From positions 1 to 35,857 of the forward strand of contig JBBSEZ010000037.1 of the NCBI GenBank assembly GCA_038239195.1: a stretch of 35,857 bases of DNA, written 5' to 3'. Made by a program: the position numbers and the translations under genes. Positions 14,766-23,603 of the stretch are shown here, in pieces. A model generated the notes under the pieces. The model ran no database searches, was not told the DNA's origin, and worked only from the letters and a program-made list of their open reading frames with translations. Origin of the DNA: JBBSEZ01 sp038239195. Lineage in GTDB: Bacteria > Planctomycetota > Planctomycetia > Gemmatales > Gemmataceae. Each line of letters begins with the position of its first letter. Positions within the stretch are counted from its first letter, which is position 1.

Positions 14766-16142
14766 TCACTTCCGCAGCGACAGACAGACGAGGCGCCCTT
14801 CGTCGCGCACGTAGAGGCGCCCCCCGGCGAGGATCGGCACGGTCCAGCACTTGTTGGGCGACACCTGGAACCACGACTTCTCGCGATGGCCCTCCGGCGT
14901 CGCGTCCGCCAGGGACAGCCGGCCGTGCTCGCCCAGCACGATCAACTGGCCATCGGCGATCAGCAGCGATCCCTTCTTGAGGCCGAGCCGGCCCTTCTCG
15001 CGCCAGACGACCTTGCCGCTGCGGAGGTCCAGGCACGCCAGGCTGACGTCGTCGAAGCCGTAGAGGTGGTCCTTGTAGCGCACGCTGCTCGCGAAGTAGT
15101 TCCGCATGCGGTTGTGCTCGTAGACGGTGCCTGCGCGCAGCGAACCGTCCTCCGCCGCGCTCACCTCGACCAGCGCACAGCCCTTGCCGTAGCCCGTCGA
15201 GAGAAAGACGTAGTCGCCGAAGGCGATGGGCGTGGCGATGTTGAAGCCATTGGCCACCTCCCACGGATGGCGCCAGTAAACGTGCCCGTCGGTCGGGCGC
15301 AGGCTCACCAGGCCCTTGTTAGTCAGGACCAGCAACTGGCTCTTCCCCGCGGCCCGGGTCATCACCGGCGAACTGTAGCCGATCGGGTCGTCAAGCGACT
15401 TCCAGATCAGCTTGCCGGTCCGCTTGTCGAAGGCGGCCACCGCCCCGCCGTTGGGCCCGCCGGGCGTGGTGAAGACCAGGTCGCCTTGCACCAGAGGGGA
15501 GAACGCCATGCCGTAGCGCGGGAGGTCGGCGCCAAACTCTTCGAGGAGGTTGCGCCGCCACACTTTCGCGCCGGTATCCGCGCGCAGGCAGTGAAAGATC
15601 CCGGTCGGCCCCACGGCGTAGACGAGGTTGCCGTCCACCGCCGGGGTGGAGCGCGGCCCAGAGCCAAAGCGCTCGTCGTAGCGGTTGAGGTAGCCGAAGC
15701 GCCACCGTTGCTGTCCCGTCTCCGCGTCCCAGCAGACGACTGCTTCCCAGGTCGGCGTCCCCGGTTTCGCGTCGCGGTGCGGCTCGTCCTGCATCATCGT
15801 GAAGATGCGGCCCTGGGCCACGGCGAGGGAAGAGAAGCCGCGCCCGCTCGGCGCCTCCCACAGCAGGCGGGGCCCGCCTTCGGGCCATTCGCGGAGCAGC
15901 CCGACCTCGGTCGAGAGCCCGTCGCGGTTAGGGCCGCGCCACTGCGGCCAATCGCCCGAGGCGGTCGGCCCGCCGAGGCTCAGCAGGGGGGCCTGGCGCA
16001 ACTTTTCCAGCCGTTCCGGGTCGGCCTGGAATCGCTCCAAGTCATATTTCTTCAGGGCGATGATCGCCCCGAGGGCCAGCGCCAGCGCGCCAGCCGCGAG
16101 GAGCAGCTTCCCCCTTCGCCGACATCCATTCCAAACGAACAT
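14766..16142 (-). CDS. Exported PQQ-like beta-propeller protein
   Basis: The protein has 458 residues and begins MFVWNGCRRRGKLLLAAGAL, with an uncleaved anchor or signal segment up to about residue 33. AAGGAGG lies 8 bases before this ATG, so the extra 59 codons of the longer open frame are not used. The mature part opens with SGDWPQWRGPNRDG, a hallmark of planctomycete PQQ-like (BamB/quinoprotein-type) propellers. Blade repeats follow, such as VVCWDAETGQQRWRFG, CLRADTGAKVWRRNLLEE, AFDKRTGKLIWKSL and CLDLRSGKVVWREKG. No dehydrogenase cofactor residues are evident, so a scaffold or binding role in the periplasm is more likely than redox catalysis. It converges on the kinase gene with a 43-base gap. 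Confidence 0.85.
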   Translation of the reverse strand: MFVWNGCRRRGKLLLAAGALALALGAIIALKKYDLERFQADPERLEKLRQAPLLSLGGPTASGDWPQWRGPNRDGLSTEVGLLREWPEGGPRLLWEAPSGRGFSSLAVAQGRIFTMMQDEPHRDAKPGTPTWEAVVCWDAETGQQRWRFGYLNRYDERFGSGPRSTPAVDGNLVYAVGPTGIFHCLRADTGAKVWRRNLLEEFGADLPRYGMAFSPLVQGDLVFTTPGGPNGGAVAAFDKRTGKLIWKSLDDPIGYSSPVMTRAAGKSQLLVLTNKGLVSLRPTDGHVYWRHPWEVANGFNIATPIAFGDYVFLSTGYGKGCALVEVSAAEDGSLRAGTVYEHNRMRNYFASSVRYKDHLYGFDDVSLACLDLRSGKVVWREKGRLGLKKGSLLIADGQLIVLGEHGRLSLADATPEGHREKSWFQVSPNKCWTVPILAGGRLYVRDEGRLVCLSLRK

Positions 16143-16189
16143 GCTCGGGCCTCCTTGCCTCCCCCTTCGGACGGGCATCCTGCCGCCAC

Positions 16190-16219
16190 ATTGTTCGGTC
16201 GGGAACGTCGTTTTGTCAA
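16190..16219 (-). promoter_or_regulatory. Possible sigma-70 promoter for the PQQ-propeller gene
   Basis: On the minus strand a perfect TTGACA (16219-16214) is followed after 18 bases by AACAAT (16195-16190, four of six to TATAAT). The -10 ends 47 bases before the ATG at 16142. The -35 lies within the last codons of the upstream ybaK gene. Confidence 0.4.
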
Positions 16220-16692
16220 CGCGACGTTGCCGCCAGGTCCGCCGTCGTTGCCGCCGTCGAGCGCAGCAAGTCGTTGGGCGAGAGCTCCATCTGGAGGCCT
16301 CTTTGCCCGGCGCTGACAAGGATCGTCGCGTGAGCGAGGGCGCTGGCGTCGAGGAGCGCCGGCAGCTTTTTGCGCCCGCCCAGGGGGCTGATGCCGCCCA
16401 CGACGTAGCCGGTGGCGCGCTCGGCCGCGACGGGATCGGCCAGGTCGGCCTTCTTGCCGCCGAGCGCGGATGCCAGGCGTTTGAGGTCGAGCCGGGCGGT
16501 CACGGGCAGCACGGCGAGGACGAGTTGCTTGCCGTCCACCTGGACGACCAGCGTCTTGAAGACGCGCTCCGGGGGCACGCCGAGCTTCTCGGCGGCCTCG
16601 AGGCCGAACGACTCCGCCTTCGGGTCGTGCTCGTAGCGGTGCAGGGAGAAGGGCACCTCGGCCGTTTCGGCGGCGCGAATGGCGGGGGTCAT
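16216..16692 (-). CDS. ybaK: Cys-tRNA(Pro) deacylase, YbaK/EbsC family
   Basis: The protein has 158 residues, the usual length for the family. YbaK-type enzymes hydrolyse Cys-tRNA(Pro), clearing a mischarging error of prolyl-tRNA synthetase in the cytoplasm. Matching features are ERVFKTLVVQVDGKQLVLAV with the conserved lysine region, KRLASALGGKKADLADP, GYVVGGISPLGGRKKLPALL with the family Gly/Ser-Pro motif, and ALAHATILVSAGQRGLQMEL near the end. The start is the ATG at 16692 with GGAG 8 bases upstream. It is transcribed leftward ahead of the PQQ-propeller gene, but that gene has its own likely promoter, so co-transcription is not required. Confidence 0.92.
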   Translation of the reverse strand: MTPAIRAAETAEVPFSLHRYEHDPKAESFGLEAAEKLGVPPERVFKTLVVQVDGKQLVLAVLPVTARLDLKRLASALGGKKADLADPVAAERATGYVVGGISPLGGRKKLPALLDASALAHATILVSAGQRGLQMELSPNDLLRSTAATTADLAATSR

Positions 16693-16855
16693 GGCACGTC
16701 TCCGGGAGGGCCTTGCCTCTGCAAGGAGGGGGAGAGAGCATTACACCGGCTGGCCAGCCGAGAGACAACGACAGGCCTGGGATGACTTCGTCCCGCCGAT
16801 CGCCGCGGCCAGCCCCTTGAGGTCGAGCGAGCTCCTCGTCTCGCTGGTGCAGGGA

Positions 16856-17173
16856 TCAAGAAGGGGCGGGCGCTTCCAGGATGCCTCGCCAGAACGCTGG
16901 CAAACCGTCCCAGGCCGAGCGGTAGGCGGCTTCCAGAGGCACCGGAACGTAGACCTCGGGAGTGAGGAACAGCGGCATCTCCGGGAGCGCGGCGCTGATC
17001 GCCCTTGGCTCGACGAACGCCTCGGGGCAGTCGCCGCCGACGTACGACGCCAGCGTCAGCGGCGCGTCCGCCGACAAGGCAAAGTCCGCCTCGCCCAGGA
17101 GCTCCTCCCAGACCACTTGATGAGTCCCCTGTCGGTCAGGCGGCAGACGAAATGGGCGGCCGTGGAACGAGGG
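16856..17173 (-). pseudogene. C-terminal remnant of a hypothetical protein
   Basis: The leftward frame reads SFHGRPFRLPPDRQGTHQVV, then WEELLGEADFALSADAPLTL, ASYVGGDCPEAFVEPRAISA and LPEMPLFLTPEVYVPVPLEA, ending WDGLPAFWRGILEAPAPS. The end resembles the C-terminus of longer proteins (roughly 230-260 residues) I associate with planctomycete and cyanobacterial genomes, possibly DUF4058-related; that name is uncertain. Upstream of about 17173 the coding character disappears and no start with a ribosome binding site is seen. GTG 17116 would start a peptide of 86 residues, which is the alternative to a pseudogene. Confidence 0.45.
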
Positions 17174-17251
17174 GCGGATGAGGGGGGCGGCGAGGAGCGG
17201 AGACCAGGCGCTCCGTCGAGCGTCTGGCGGAACGAGGGGGGACTAACCGCT

Positions 17252-17279
17252 GGGGCGGCCAACCATCACTGGCCGCCCC
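17252..17279. terminator. 10-bp hairpin downstream of the DUF3500 gene
   Basis: GGGGCGGCCA (17252-17261) and TGGCCGCCCC (17270-17279) form a perfect stem with an 8-base loop, starting 28 bases beyond the stop of the leftward DUF3500 gene. There is no U-run. It is probably the transcription end of that gene. Confidence 0.5.
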
Positions 17280-17306
17280 TGATGGGAGGATGGCCCGCGA
17301 GCGGCG

Positions 17307-18431
17307 TCACTCCTTTGCTTTCAATCGCCCGGCCCCGTAGTCATCTTTCGGATTGCGGACCACCGTGTGAATGTGATCGGTTCCGCCTTGGGGCGCGTAT
17401 TCGATCCACACGGTCGGCCCCTGCACCCGAAAGTAGGCCGCGCTGCCCTGGGCGGTCGGCCCCTTCCACGCGAAGTGCGTCTTGCCGATGCCTCCCTTGA
17501 TCTCCTCCATCCACGCCTTGGCCGCACCGGGCCCCACGATGTCCACCCACGCGCCGATCACGTCCAGCAGCATCGCCTGCTGCTTGGGCGTCAGCGCCGA
17601 GCCGCTGACCCCTTCCGGCGGCGGGGCCTTCTTACCGTCGCGCCCGGGCCCCAGCAACAACTCCTGTTGCGGCCGGTCCCCGATGATCGCTTGCGCCCGC
17701 TGCTTCTTGTCGAGGGCACCCACCAGCTTGAACGCGGTGTCGTTTTCAAGGCCGAGCGGGCGCACCTCCTTGCCGCCGCGTTTGAACAGCGCCGGCTGAG
17801 CGCCGGTGTGCGTCGGCGTGAGTACGAAATGCTTGCCGATCACCGTGACGTTGATCCCGAGGTGGTGGCCGCCGAATTGCACCATCCACGGCCGCGTCTC
17901 GGAAGGCCGACCGAAGACCGCCAGATAGTATTTATCCGCACCGAACATCGCCTTGCCGCCCTTGCCCTTGCCACCCTTTCCCTTCGCGCCCTTGCCCTCC
18001 TTCAGTTGTTGATCGCCGTCCATAATGTCGATGACCTTCTGGTAGCCGCCCTTGCTGAGTACGGAGGCGACCAGGCCCATCGCCAGGGCCCGTTGCTGCT
18101 TGGTCAGGTCCCCGAGTTGAACCCCGTTGCGAGGCACAAAGGTCACCGGAAGGTTGGACCAGGCAGACTTCTTCGCGCTGCCGAACTCGTACGTCGCCTT
18201 CTTCTGCTGGTCGGCGTCCAGCCCGGCGAGGAACTTGTTGGCGGCCGCCACGGCGCTGGGGGTGGGGGCCGCGACCTTCTTGTCCTTCGCATCGTCGGCG
18301 GGTGCCGGCGGCAGCGAGGAACCGGACGCGTACAGCGCGACGCCGACAACCAAGGTGGTGCCGAACAAGGCGAGAAACTTCCGCCCGCCGCGCCCTGTCG
18401 TGGGTGGGGCCCTCTGGATCAGCTCGTTCAT
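17307..18431 (-). CDS. Exported DUF3500-domain protein
   Basis: The protein has 374 residues from the ATG at 18431, which has AGGAGG 6 bases upstream; the longer frame beginning at 18542 lacks such a signal. Residues 17-36 form a membrane or signal segment (FLALFGTTLVVGVALYASGS) after a basic start. The mature domain fits the DUF3500 pattern: KFLAGLDADQQKKATYEFGS, LTKQQRALAMGLVASVLSKG, KYYLAVFGRP, PWMVQFGGHHLGINVTVIG and LTPTHTGAQPA. The His pair in FGGHHLGIN and late His residues (THFAW, TDHIHTVV) could form a metal site. The family is exported and has no established function. A Lys/Gly repeat (KEGKGAKGKGGKGKGGK) near the middle is an unusual low-complexity insertion. Confidence 0.85.
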   Translation of the reverse strand: MNELIQRAPPTTGRGGRKFLALFGTTLVVGVALYASGSSLPPAPADDAKDKKVAAPTPSAVAAANKFLAGLDADQQKKATYEFGSAKKSAWSNLPVTFVPRNGVQLGDLTKQQRALAMGLVASVLSKGGYQKVIDIMDGDQQLKEGKGAKGKGGKGKGGKAMFGADKYYLAVFGRPSETRPWMVQFGGHHLGINVTVIGKHFVLTPTHTGAQPALFKRGGKEVRPLGLENDTAFKLVGALDKKQRAQAIIGDRPQQELLLGPGRDGKKAPPPEGVSGSALTPKQQAMLLDVIGAWVDIVGPGAAKAWMEEIKGGIGKTHFAWKGPTAQGSAAYFRVQGPTVWIEYAPQGGTDHIHTVVRNPKDDYGAGRLKAKE

Positions 18432-19388
18432 GGGTTCCTCCTGTAAGGCCGGGAGCGACGTCCACCAGAACCGCCGCTGCAAATCGCGTTCCCCGTGTCC
18501 GCCGCGTTGATTTTCGGTCACAATTTCCGGGCCGGAGACCACACCGGCCTGGTCCTACAGCAATCGCGGGTGCCGATGCTCTGACCGGGCGCCTCGCGCG
18601 GACCACACTACCCACGCTCTTCGATCGTGCTACGGCACGTGGCCGTCGGAGTTGGGTCATCGAATAGAATCGGCAGCGAACCTAATCCACAACTCGACGA
18701 TGCGTCGGTTTCTCGGTCGCAGACATTCCTGAAATTTCAGCTCAAACTCACGGGGAGCAGGCTCGGTGAACTTCTTGGACGACCGACCATCCGGTCCGAA
18801 CTCAGCGGGTTGATGGCGAGGGCCGATTTACTGCGGGCGTTCTTCGGGCTCGGGCCGTGCGTCACCTGGATGTTCTGCGGGCTGACCTTGGGAAGCACCT
18901 CGATGGTCGGTAGCTGGTCACAGCCATTTTGTCGGTCTTCCTCTTCGGTCGCCTGGATTTCCTGCTCGAGCAGATCGACGGTCTGTTGCCATTCGTCGAT
19001 CTGGTTCTGGAGAGCGTGCTGGTGGATCGGGGCCACGCAGGTGCTGGGAGGACTGCGCGAGCTGCTGCTGCAATTGCCGGAGGAGTGCATGGAGGCGCAG
19101 GCACCCGGGGGAATTGTTGACGGCCACTGGGGCACACCTTCTCGTTTGGGCCGAATCGCGACGAGGGTCGCCTGTGGGCCACGACAGTCCTGGACCAGGG
19201 CAGTCGCGCCATCCTCGGGCACCCAATGCTCCCCGTCAAGCACTTTTCGCTCCTGCGCGCAACAGGAGGGCCTGGCCGGCCCTTGCGTCTTCCCGTCGCC
19301 TGACCGGGGGCAGCAGAATGCTTGGCACACCCTTTGCTAAAGATTCTGCAAGTCACTTTGCGCCCACGCCCCCTGGGAGGCCCGAGTC
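18432..19388. other. Long stretch with at most a decayed coding region
   Basis: No intact gene is convincing here. The leftward frame 18737-19330 contains VLDGEHWVPEDGATALVQDC near its start and a coiled-coil-like segment QNQIDEWQQTVDLLEQEIQA further on, while another frame holds LRLHALLRQLQQQLAQSSQH between them. This suggests a helical protein broken by frameshifts. The composition is less GC-rich than in neighbouring genes. I could not assign it to a transposase or any other family. Confidence 0.4.
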
Positions 19389-19889
19389 ATGAGTACCTGC
19401 CCGCGATGCAATCTCCCCCTGGCCGCGACCGAATTCCCCGACGTCGCGGGCTGTGGCCGGTGTGGGGGTCGCTGGTTGGGACCGGAGCAACTGAAGGACC
19501 TCATCGAGAGCGCCGCCCCCCTCACCGTGGGCCAGCCCATCCGAGAAACGGCCCCCGCCGCTGACGAGGAACTGCTAACAGGCTTGCCCTGCCCTCGCTG
19601 TGCTCTCGGGATGAGGCCCTTCAACTACGCCGGGGACAGCGGCATCCTGCTCGACAAGTGCCCCCGGTGTGGCGACCTCTGGCTCGACGCCGGAAAACTG
19701 GAACACGTCATCGCCACAGCGCGGGCAGCGCGCCAGGGGCTCGAACAGGACACCAAGCGTTTCAGCGGGGACCTGCGCGAGGTGGAGGTCCACGAGGACG
19801 CCCTGGAGCTGCGCGACAACCGCATCGACACCACCCCGGCGCTCCACGACCTCACGCGCAAGAACGTGGACAGCGGGGCGCATAGTTAG
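19389..19889 (+). CDS. Double TFIIB-type zinc-ribbon protein
   Basis: The protein has 166 residues and starts at ATG 19389, with GGGAGG 8 bases upstream. It carries two zf-TFIIB-like zinc ribbons. The first has Cys4-Cys7 (CPRC) and Cys22-Cys25 (CGRCGGRWL). The second has Cys68-Cys71 (CPRC) and Cys91-Cys94 (CPRCGDLWLDAGKLE), matching the family end motif WLDxGELE. The C-terminal 60 residues are charged and helical (GDLREVEVHEDALELRDNRI). Proteins of this type are cytoplasmic, bind zinc and have no settled role; interaction with nucleic acid or another protein is a guess. It stands alone, flanked by degenerate DNA on both sides. Confidence 0.85.
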   Translation: MSTCPRCNLPLAATEFPDVAGCGRCGGRWLGPEQLKDLIESAAPLTVGQPIRETAPAADEELLTGLPCPRCALGMRPFNYAGDSGILLDKCPRCGDLWLDAGKLEHVIATARAARQGLEQDTKRFSGDLREVEVHEDALELRDNRIDTTPALHDLTRKNVDSGAHS

Positions 19890-20002
19890 CGCAGCGATCG
19901 GACGGCAGATTCGCCGGGGTCAGTGGGGAAGCCCACGCTGGTGCCGGCGAGGGGAGAGCTCGGCCGCACGCCACACTTCGGGCAGTTCACCGGCAACGGC
20001 GT

Positions 20003-20357
20003 CAACGCGACGGGCCCGGACCGCTGGAGTGCTTGCCATTCTCTCGTGGTCGCCGGCGCCCACCACGTGCCGCTGCGGCTGCCGCGCCGATCACCAGGAG
20101 CGTCAACGTGCCGGTCCCGGGGCCTGCGCGACCGCATGAGTTGTGCGGCGGTCGCCGCGTACCCCTTGTCGTTGGGGTAGACGTTGCCGCTCCCGAGGTA
20201 GGCGTAGTCCAACTCGTGGCCGACGAACGGCGTGTAGACGTCCGCCACCTTGGCGTTGAAGGCCGCGGTCAGCGCTCGGATGAGCCGGTCCTGGCCTGGC
20301 GTGAAGGCGGTCGAGACCTGGTTCTGGGGGTCGTTCGGCCCCAGGATGGCCTTGCCG
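20003..20357 (-). pseudogene. 3' remnant of an SGNH/GDSL-type hydrolase with a PEP-CTERM-like tail
   Basis: Leftward from 20357 the frame reads GGKAILGPNDPQNQVSTAFT, PGQDRLIRALTAAFNAKVAD, VYTPFVGHELDYAYLGSGNV and YPNDKGYAATAAQLM. The last part resembles the C-terminal HPNDxGY block of GDSL lipases, with Tyr where His is expected. A one-base shift after AAQLM then gives GPGTGTLTLLVIGAAAAAAR followed by GGRRRPREN and a stop. That looks like a PEP-CTERM sorting tail: Pro-Gly motif, hydrophobic helix, Arg cluster. The 5' part is missing; coding begins directly after the TAG of the upstream 1058-aa gene, with no start codon. The fragment is thus truncated, frameshifted and has a changed catalytic position. 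Confidence 0.55.
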
Positions 20358-20358
20358 C

Positions 20359-23300
20359 CTACTTCTCCTTCTTGGCCCCCCGCTCCAGCGTGAGCACCGT
20401 GTGGATGCCGTCCTCGCGGAACCGCAGGTCGGCCCGCACCGACCGCAACTGCTCGAAAAGGAAGTTCATCGGCGAGCCCTCGGCCGTGGTCGTCTTCGGC
20501 GTCGGCTTGCGGATCGACCCGTGCCGCTCGTTGACCACCTCGTCGTACTTGCCGTCGTAGCGGTAGGCCGTCCCGTCCGGGCTGACCGGCACGTAGCCCA
20601 GGTAGCGGTAGGCCGCCTCCTGTGCCTGCTCCGGCCTGGCGTCCGGCGCGACGACGCCCGCCTTGTACAGCGCGTGCCAGATCGGCAGCGCCGTCCGCGC
20701 CTGCTGGTGCGTCTGCTGCTCCAGCAGCCGGCGCAGCAACCCCTTCACGTGCTCGGCCGCCTTCGGCGCCAGGTAGAGAGAGGTGGCGACCTCCACCGTC
20801 CCCTTGCCGTCCCGCTTGGCCTGCGCGCCGTCGATCAGGCTGCGCATCATCCCCTCGTTCAGCGTCAGGTAGAAGCCGCCGTCGATCGTGGCGTAGTAGA
20901 CCGCCGGCAGGAAGCCGTCCTTGCGGTCGCGCCGCGCGCCGCCGACCGCCCCGCCCATTAGCTGCCGCCCGGCCGGCGTCGCCCCGACCCGGACGATGGA
21001 GACCTCTTTATACTTCTTCTCCATCGGCCCCCAGGTCACCGCCCCCGGCAACGACGCCATCACCGACGTCCGCAACGCCGCCAGCGTGCCCGCGAAGACC
21101 AGCGGGTTGCGGACGTCCGCGCCGATGGCGACCGGCAGCGACCAGATCTGCTTGGCCACCTCGTCCACGTCCACGTCGCCGCCGTCGTTCGACCGCTCCA
21201 TGAGCTTGACGAGTTTCTCGTAGACCGGGCTATCGTCCACGCGGAGCAGGAACCAGTCGCCCACCGGGTCGAGCGCCGACGCGAGCAGCGTCATGAGGTC
21301 GAATTCCCCCCGTCCGCGCCCTCCGAACAAGCCGAGGAGCGAATCGCGGTCGCGCACGTTACTGCTCAGGCGGACCACGTACTGCATCAACGTCTTGTCG
21401 CCGAGGGCCCCCGGATCGAACTTGACCGACTTCTCCCCCGTGATGCGGCGCAACTCGTTGTATCGGCTGTTCTCGATCAGGGGCAGGATGTAGGTGTCGA
21501 GCTTCACCTTGTCGTCCTTCATCGACACCCGCATGCCGATGGGGTCGAAGTACTGCCGCCACAGCCCCAGGTACTCCAGCCGAAAGCGCTCGTATTCGTC
21601 CGCCTCGGTCTGCGTCGCCTCGACGAGGGGCACCTCGACCAGCGGCGTGGCGAAGTGGATGGTGTTGTAGACGTCGGAGCGCGCGACCTGCTTGGCCGTG
21701 TCCCACCAGGCCGGCTTGCCCCCGGCCATCGGCACCTCTTCGGCCCGCAGCGTGCTCACCTCGAAGAGCTTCGGGCTCGACGCGGGCGGCTTGCCGGTCT
21801 CCCAGGCGGTGTACAGGGCGGCGTGGGTGAGCATGTGCAGGCTGACCAGCGCCTCCAGCCGGCGGCGCTCCTTGATCTTGCTCCCCGGGCCGACCAGGTT
21901 GCGGATGAACGCGTCGGACAGAAAGGCGAAGCCGTCCTCCTCCTTGTCGTCGTAGCGGAATATCGTCCGCACGTACTGGAAGTCGAGCGAGTCGGCCAGC
22001 CGTTTGATCCTCCCCTGGTGGGCATCGAGGACGCGGCGCAGGCCGACCGGCGAGTTGGCGTAGATTACGACGTCGCCGACGGTCGCCCGGTGCAGGCTGA
22101 CCTCGCGCAGCGGCGTGACGAAGCTCTCGATCTTGACGCCCGCGTAGTCGGCCTTGCTCTCCTGGAGCTCGGCCCCGAACTTCTTGCGCGCCTCGGCGAG
22201 GAACGGCTGGACGGCGCCGCGGAAGGCCTTGTCCGAGACCACCTGGAACAGGACGGCCACGTCCGACCCCTCGCGGAGGTACGCGTCGTTGCCGGTGATG
22301 GCGATGCCCTTGATGACCAGCGGCCCGAGTGTCCTGCCCAGTTGGGTGCTGCGCAGGCAGAGTTGCTGCTGATAGCGTTCCTTGAGCCGATGGTCCCGGC
22401 TGGTCGCGTCGTAGGCCCGCGTCAGGTTTGTGCCCCACTGGTCGAGCAGCTCGCTGAAGTCGAGGAAGCGCGCGATCCCCTTGAAGTGGACGTAGTAGTT
22501 GTCGTGCGGCACCATGCGGGCGAACGCCTCGGGGGCCGGCTTCTTGTCGGCCATCATCTTCTTCCACGGGTGCTCGGCGACGTCGATGCCGCGGAGCTTG
22601 GCGATCGGGATCATCCGCTTATCGTTGGCCCGCGGGGCGACACCGTTCATGCGACGCAGCTGGAGCGACTCGGCGATCGCCGCCGCCCCGGTGGTGGTTT
22701 CGTAAAGCTCCCGGACCTCGAAGGCAGGGCCTCGACCGCCTTCGCCGCCACGCGCTCCCATTCGCCCCGGCCTCCCGGCGAGGCCGCGGACGCCGTACTT
22801 CCGGGCGACCGCCGTGGCGGCGAAACTGTAGAAGCCGAAGTCGCGCACGTCGTTGTCGAGGTCGGCGAACTGGTCCACCTGGGCGACGGCCCACAGCCCT
22901 TCGAGGTCGTCGCGGACGGGCGGTTCCTGCTCCTTCCGGCGGGCGGCCTCGGCGGGGATGGCCACCTTCCTCGCCTTGCCGAAGTCGAGGAGGACTTCGG
23001 CCTCCTTCCACACCGGGGCGGGAGGCGTGCGCACCAGTCGCCCGATCAGGCGCGGACGTCGGCCGGCAACCGGGTAGACGAGCTTCATCTTCACCTCGCC
23101 CTTGGCCTCGACGCGGCCGACGAACTCGAGCCCCTGTACTTCGACCGGCGTGCGAGGCTGAGGAACGCCCTTGCCCTTGTCGAGCTCCTTCTCCTTGCCC
23201 GGCACTGGGGCAGGTGGAGCGGGGGGTACACCACCCGGGCCGCCTGCGCGCGCGTTCGGGTCGATGCGCTGGCAGACCACGCGGACCTGATCGGCGGGCC

Positions 23301-23535
23301 CGACCAGGCGCGGGGCCAGCGACGGCCCCGTGCTCGGCACGAAGCCTCGGCCAGGGCGCTCGACGTCCTGCACCATGTCCTTGGGCATTTCCAGGCGGAC
23401 GTGGAAGTAGGTGACTTCCCCCACCTTCTGCGTCCGCAGTTCCTGCACGGGGGCCGGCGTCGCCACCCGCGCCGGCTGGGCGACCAGGAGCAGACCGCCG
23501 AGGGGCAACAGGCAAAAGAGGGTCGTGCGCTTCAT
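20359..23535 (-). CDS. Very large secreted protein of unknown function (1058 aa)
   Basis: The protein starts at ATG 23535, preceded by AAGGAAGG. A signal peptide (MKRTTLFCLLPLGGLLLVAQ) is followed by a Pro/Gly-rich segment near residues 95-130 (GGPGGVPPAPPAPVPGKEKE) and a long mixed alpha/beta body. Segments such as NYYVHFKGIARFLDFSELLD, FRGAVQPFLAEARKKFGAEL, ANSPVGLRRVLDAHQGRIK and DPVGDWFLLRVDDSPVYEKL recall the DUF3352-like exported proteins found in planctomycetes and cyanobacteria, but the similarity is only in style. There is no catalytic motif, and only one export segment at the N-terminus. A possible extended -10 promoter lies upstream. Its stop directly abuts the SGNH remnant, so the original downstream region seems to have been rearranged. 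Confidence 0.8.
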   Translation of the reverse strand: MKRTTLFCLLPLGGLLLVAQPARVATPAPVQELRTQKVGEVTYFHVRLEMPKDMVQDVERPGRGFVPSTGPSLAPRLVGPADQVRVVCQRIDPNARAGGPGGVPPAPPAPVPGKEKELDKGKGVPQPRTPVEVQGLEFVGRVEAKGEVKMKLVYPVAGRRPRLIGRLVRTPPAPVWKEAEVLLDFGKARKVAIPAEAARRKEQEPPVRDDLEGLWAVAQVDQFADLDNDVRDFGFYSFAATAVARKYGVRGLAGRPGRMGARGGEGGRGPAFEVRELYETTTGAAAIAESLQLRRMNGVAPRANDKRMIPIAKLRGIDVAEHPWKKMMADKKPAPEAFARMVPHDNYYVHFKGIARFLDFSELLDQWGTNLTRAYDATSRDHRLKERYQQQLCLRSTQLGRTLGPLVIKGIAITGNDAYLREGSDVAVLFQVVSDKAFRGAVQPFLAEARKKFGAELQESKADYAGVKIESFVTPLREVSLHRATVGDVVIYANSPVGLRRVLDAHQGRIKRLADSLDFQYVRTIFRYDDKEEDGFAFLSDAFIRNLVGPGSKIKERRRLEALVSLHMLTHAALYTAWETGKPPASSPKLFEVSTLRAEEVPMAGGKPAWWDTAKQVARSDVYNTIHFATPLVEVPLVEATQTEADEYERFRLEYLGLWRQYFDPIGMRVSMKDDKVKLDTYILPLIENSRYNELRRITGEKSVKFDPGALGDKTLMQYVVRLSSNVRDRDSLLGLFGGRGRGEFDLMTLLASALDPVGDWFLLRVDDSPVYEKLVKLMERSNDGGDVDVDEVAKQIWSLPVAIGADVRNPLVFAGTLAALRTSVMASLPGAVTWGPMEKKYKEVSIVRVGATPAGRQLMGGAVGGARRDRKDGFLPAVYYATIDGGFYLTLNEGMMRSLIDGAQAKRDGKGTVEVATSLYLAPKAAEHVKGLLRRLLEQQTHQQARTALPIWHALYKAGVVAPDARPEQAQEAAYRYLGYVPVSPDGTAYRYDGKYDEVVNERHGSIRKPTPKTTTAEGSPMNFLFEQLRSVRADLRFREDGIHTVLTLERGAKKEK

Positions 23536-23574
23536 GGGTGCCTTCCTTCTCGAGCAGAGGTGTCGATCGCGGTT

Positions 23575-23603
23575 ACTCTAGCAGAGGGCGGGCGCCCGAA
23601 CAA
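23575..23603 (-). promoter_or_regulatory. Possible extended -10 promoter for the 1058-aa gene
   Basis: On the minus strand TTGTTC (23603-23598) and TAGAGT (23580-23575) are spaced 17 bases apart, with TGC before the -10 giving a TGn extension. The -10 ends 39 bases before the ATG at 23535. The -35 is weak. Confidence 0.3.

Noticed and set aside
16143..16319. 59-codon extension of the PQQ-propeller protein
   Set aside because: It overlaps the ybaK 3' end, has shadow composition, and the ATG at 16142 has an AAGGAGG ribosome binding site directly before the signal segment.
18737..19330. IS110-like or other named transposase
   Set aside because: The coiled-coil segment alone is not diagnostic; no catalytic motif or terminal repeats could be found.
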